The notes beneath the pieces are model-generated. The model did not search any database and was not told the DNA's origin. It worked only from the letters and a program-made list of their open reading frames with translations. DNA of 21,003 nt from Scybalocola_A sp900557175 (GTDB lineage Bacteria; Bacillota; Clostridia; Lachnospirales; Lachnospiraceae): the NCBI GenBank assembly GCA_937890745.1, contig CALADH010000079.1, positions 1 through 21,003 of the forward strand. The letters are read 5' to 3'. Positions 20,950 through 21,003 of this stretch are shown piece by piece; position 1 is the stretch's first letter; every line of letters begins with the position of its first letter. The position numbers and the translations under genes are program-made.

Positions 20950-21003
20950 GAGTATCCCAAAGTTTGTGTAAACCTCCAAACTGATGTAAGATAAAATTAC
21001 TTA
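20950..21003. mobile_element. Possible end of an IS256-type insertion sequence running off the window
   Basis: GAGTATCCCAAAGTTTGTGTA at 20950-20970, continuing AACC, resembles the terminal inverted repeats of IS256/Mutator-type elements, which typically contain TTGTGTAAA near the tip. No transposase is in the window and only one end could be present. The match is from memory of the family pattern, so this is tentative. Confidence 0.35.

Overview
The window reads as chromosomal DNA of an anaerobic Firmicute, most likely a gut-type Lachnospiraceae/Clostridia member. The reasons are an rnf cluster in the clostridial order C-D-G-E-A-B, the low-to-mid G+C composition by eye, strong AGGAGG-type ribosome sites, U-tract terminators, a GlpP-type antiterminator, and a large coiled-coil FtsX-family permease. 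This placement is inference from gene content. All supported genes lie on the + strand.

Layout. Positions 2-532 hold the C-terminal end of a MsmK/UgpC-type sugar-ABC ATPase. Positions 641-1729 hold a single-gene PucR/CdaR-like regulator flanked by terminators. Positions 1860-6839 hold a complete six-gene rnf operon (ferredoxin:NAD+ oxidoreductase, ion pump). A TTGACA/TATAAA promoter precedes it, and a perfect 11-bp inverted repeat overlaps that promoter. A YitT-family membrane protein (6901-7800) follows, with a hairpin but no clear terminator in between. Positions 8044-10505 hold an aspartate-aminotransferase-like enzyme and aspartate-semialdehyde dehydrogenase, which together suggest an aspartate-family amino-acid step. 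Positions 10698-15843 hold a PAP2-family membrane protein, then a MacB/LolD-type ABC ATPase with a 1216-residue FtsX-type permease.

The right third (15844-20904) is a glycerol-3-phosphate module. It encodes a GlpA-like flavoprotein with a C-terminal BFD-type 2Fe-2S domain, a second FAD/NAD flavoprotein, a small DUF1667 cysteine protein, then GlpP (glycerol-3-phosphate responsive antiterminator) and a cytoplasmic glycerophosphodiester phosphodiesterase. A plausible flow is: the phosphodiesterase releases glycerol-3-phosphate from glycerophosphodiesters, the three-protein flavoenzyme oxidises it to dihydroxyacetone phosphate, and GlpP senses it. No GlpC membrane-anchor gene and no glycerol kinase or facilitator gene lies in the window.

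The 446-bp gap before the GlpA-like gene is the most unusual stretch. It starts with an intrinsic terminator well placed to be a GlpP-controlled attenuator. The U-tract of that terminator doubles as the 5' arm of a second, 19-bp palindrome. Then come a nested long stem-loop and three more hairpins, which together look like a dispersed intergenic repeat or structured RNA. The last ~50 bases of the window look like the end of an IS256-type insertion sequence. No tRNA, rRNA or CRISPR array was seen.
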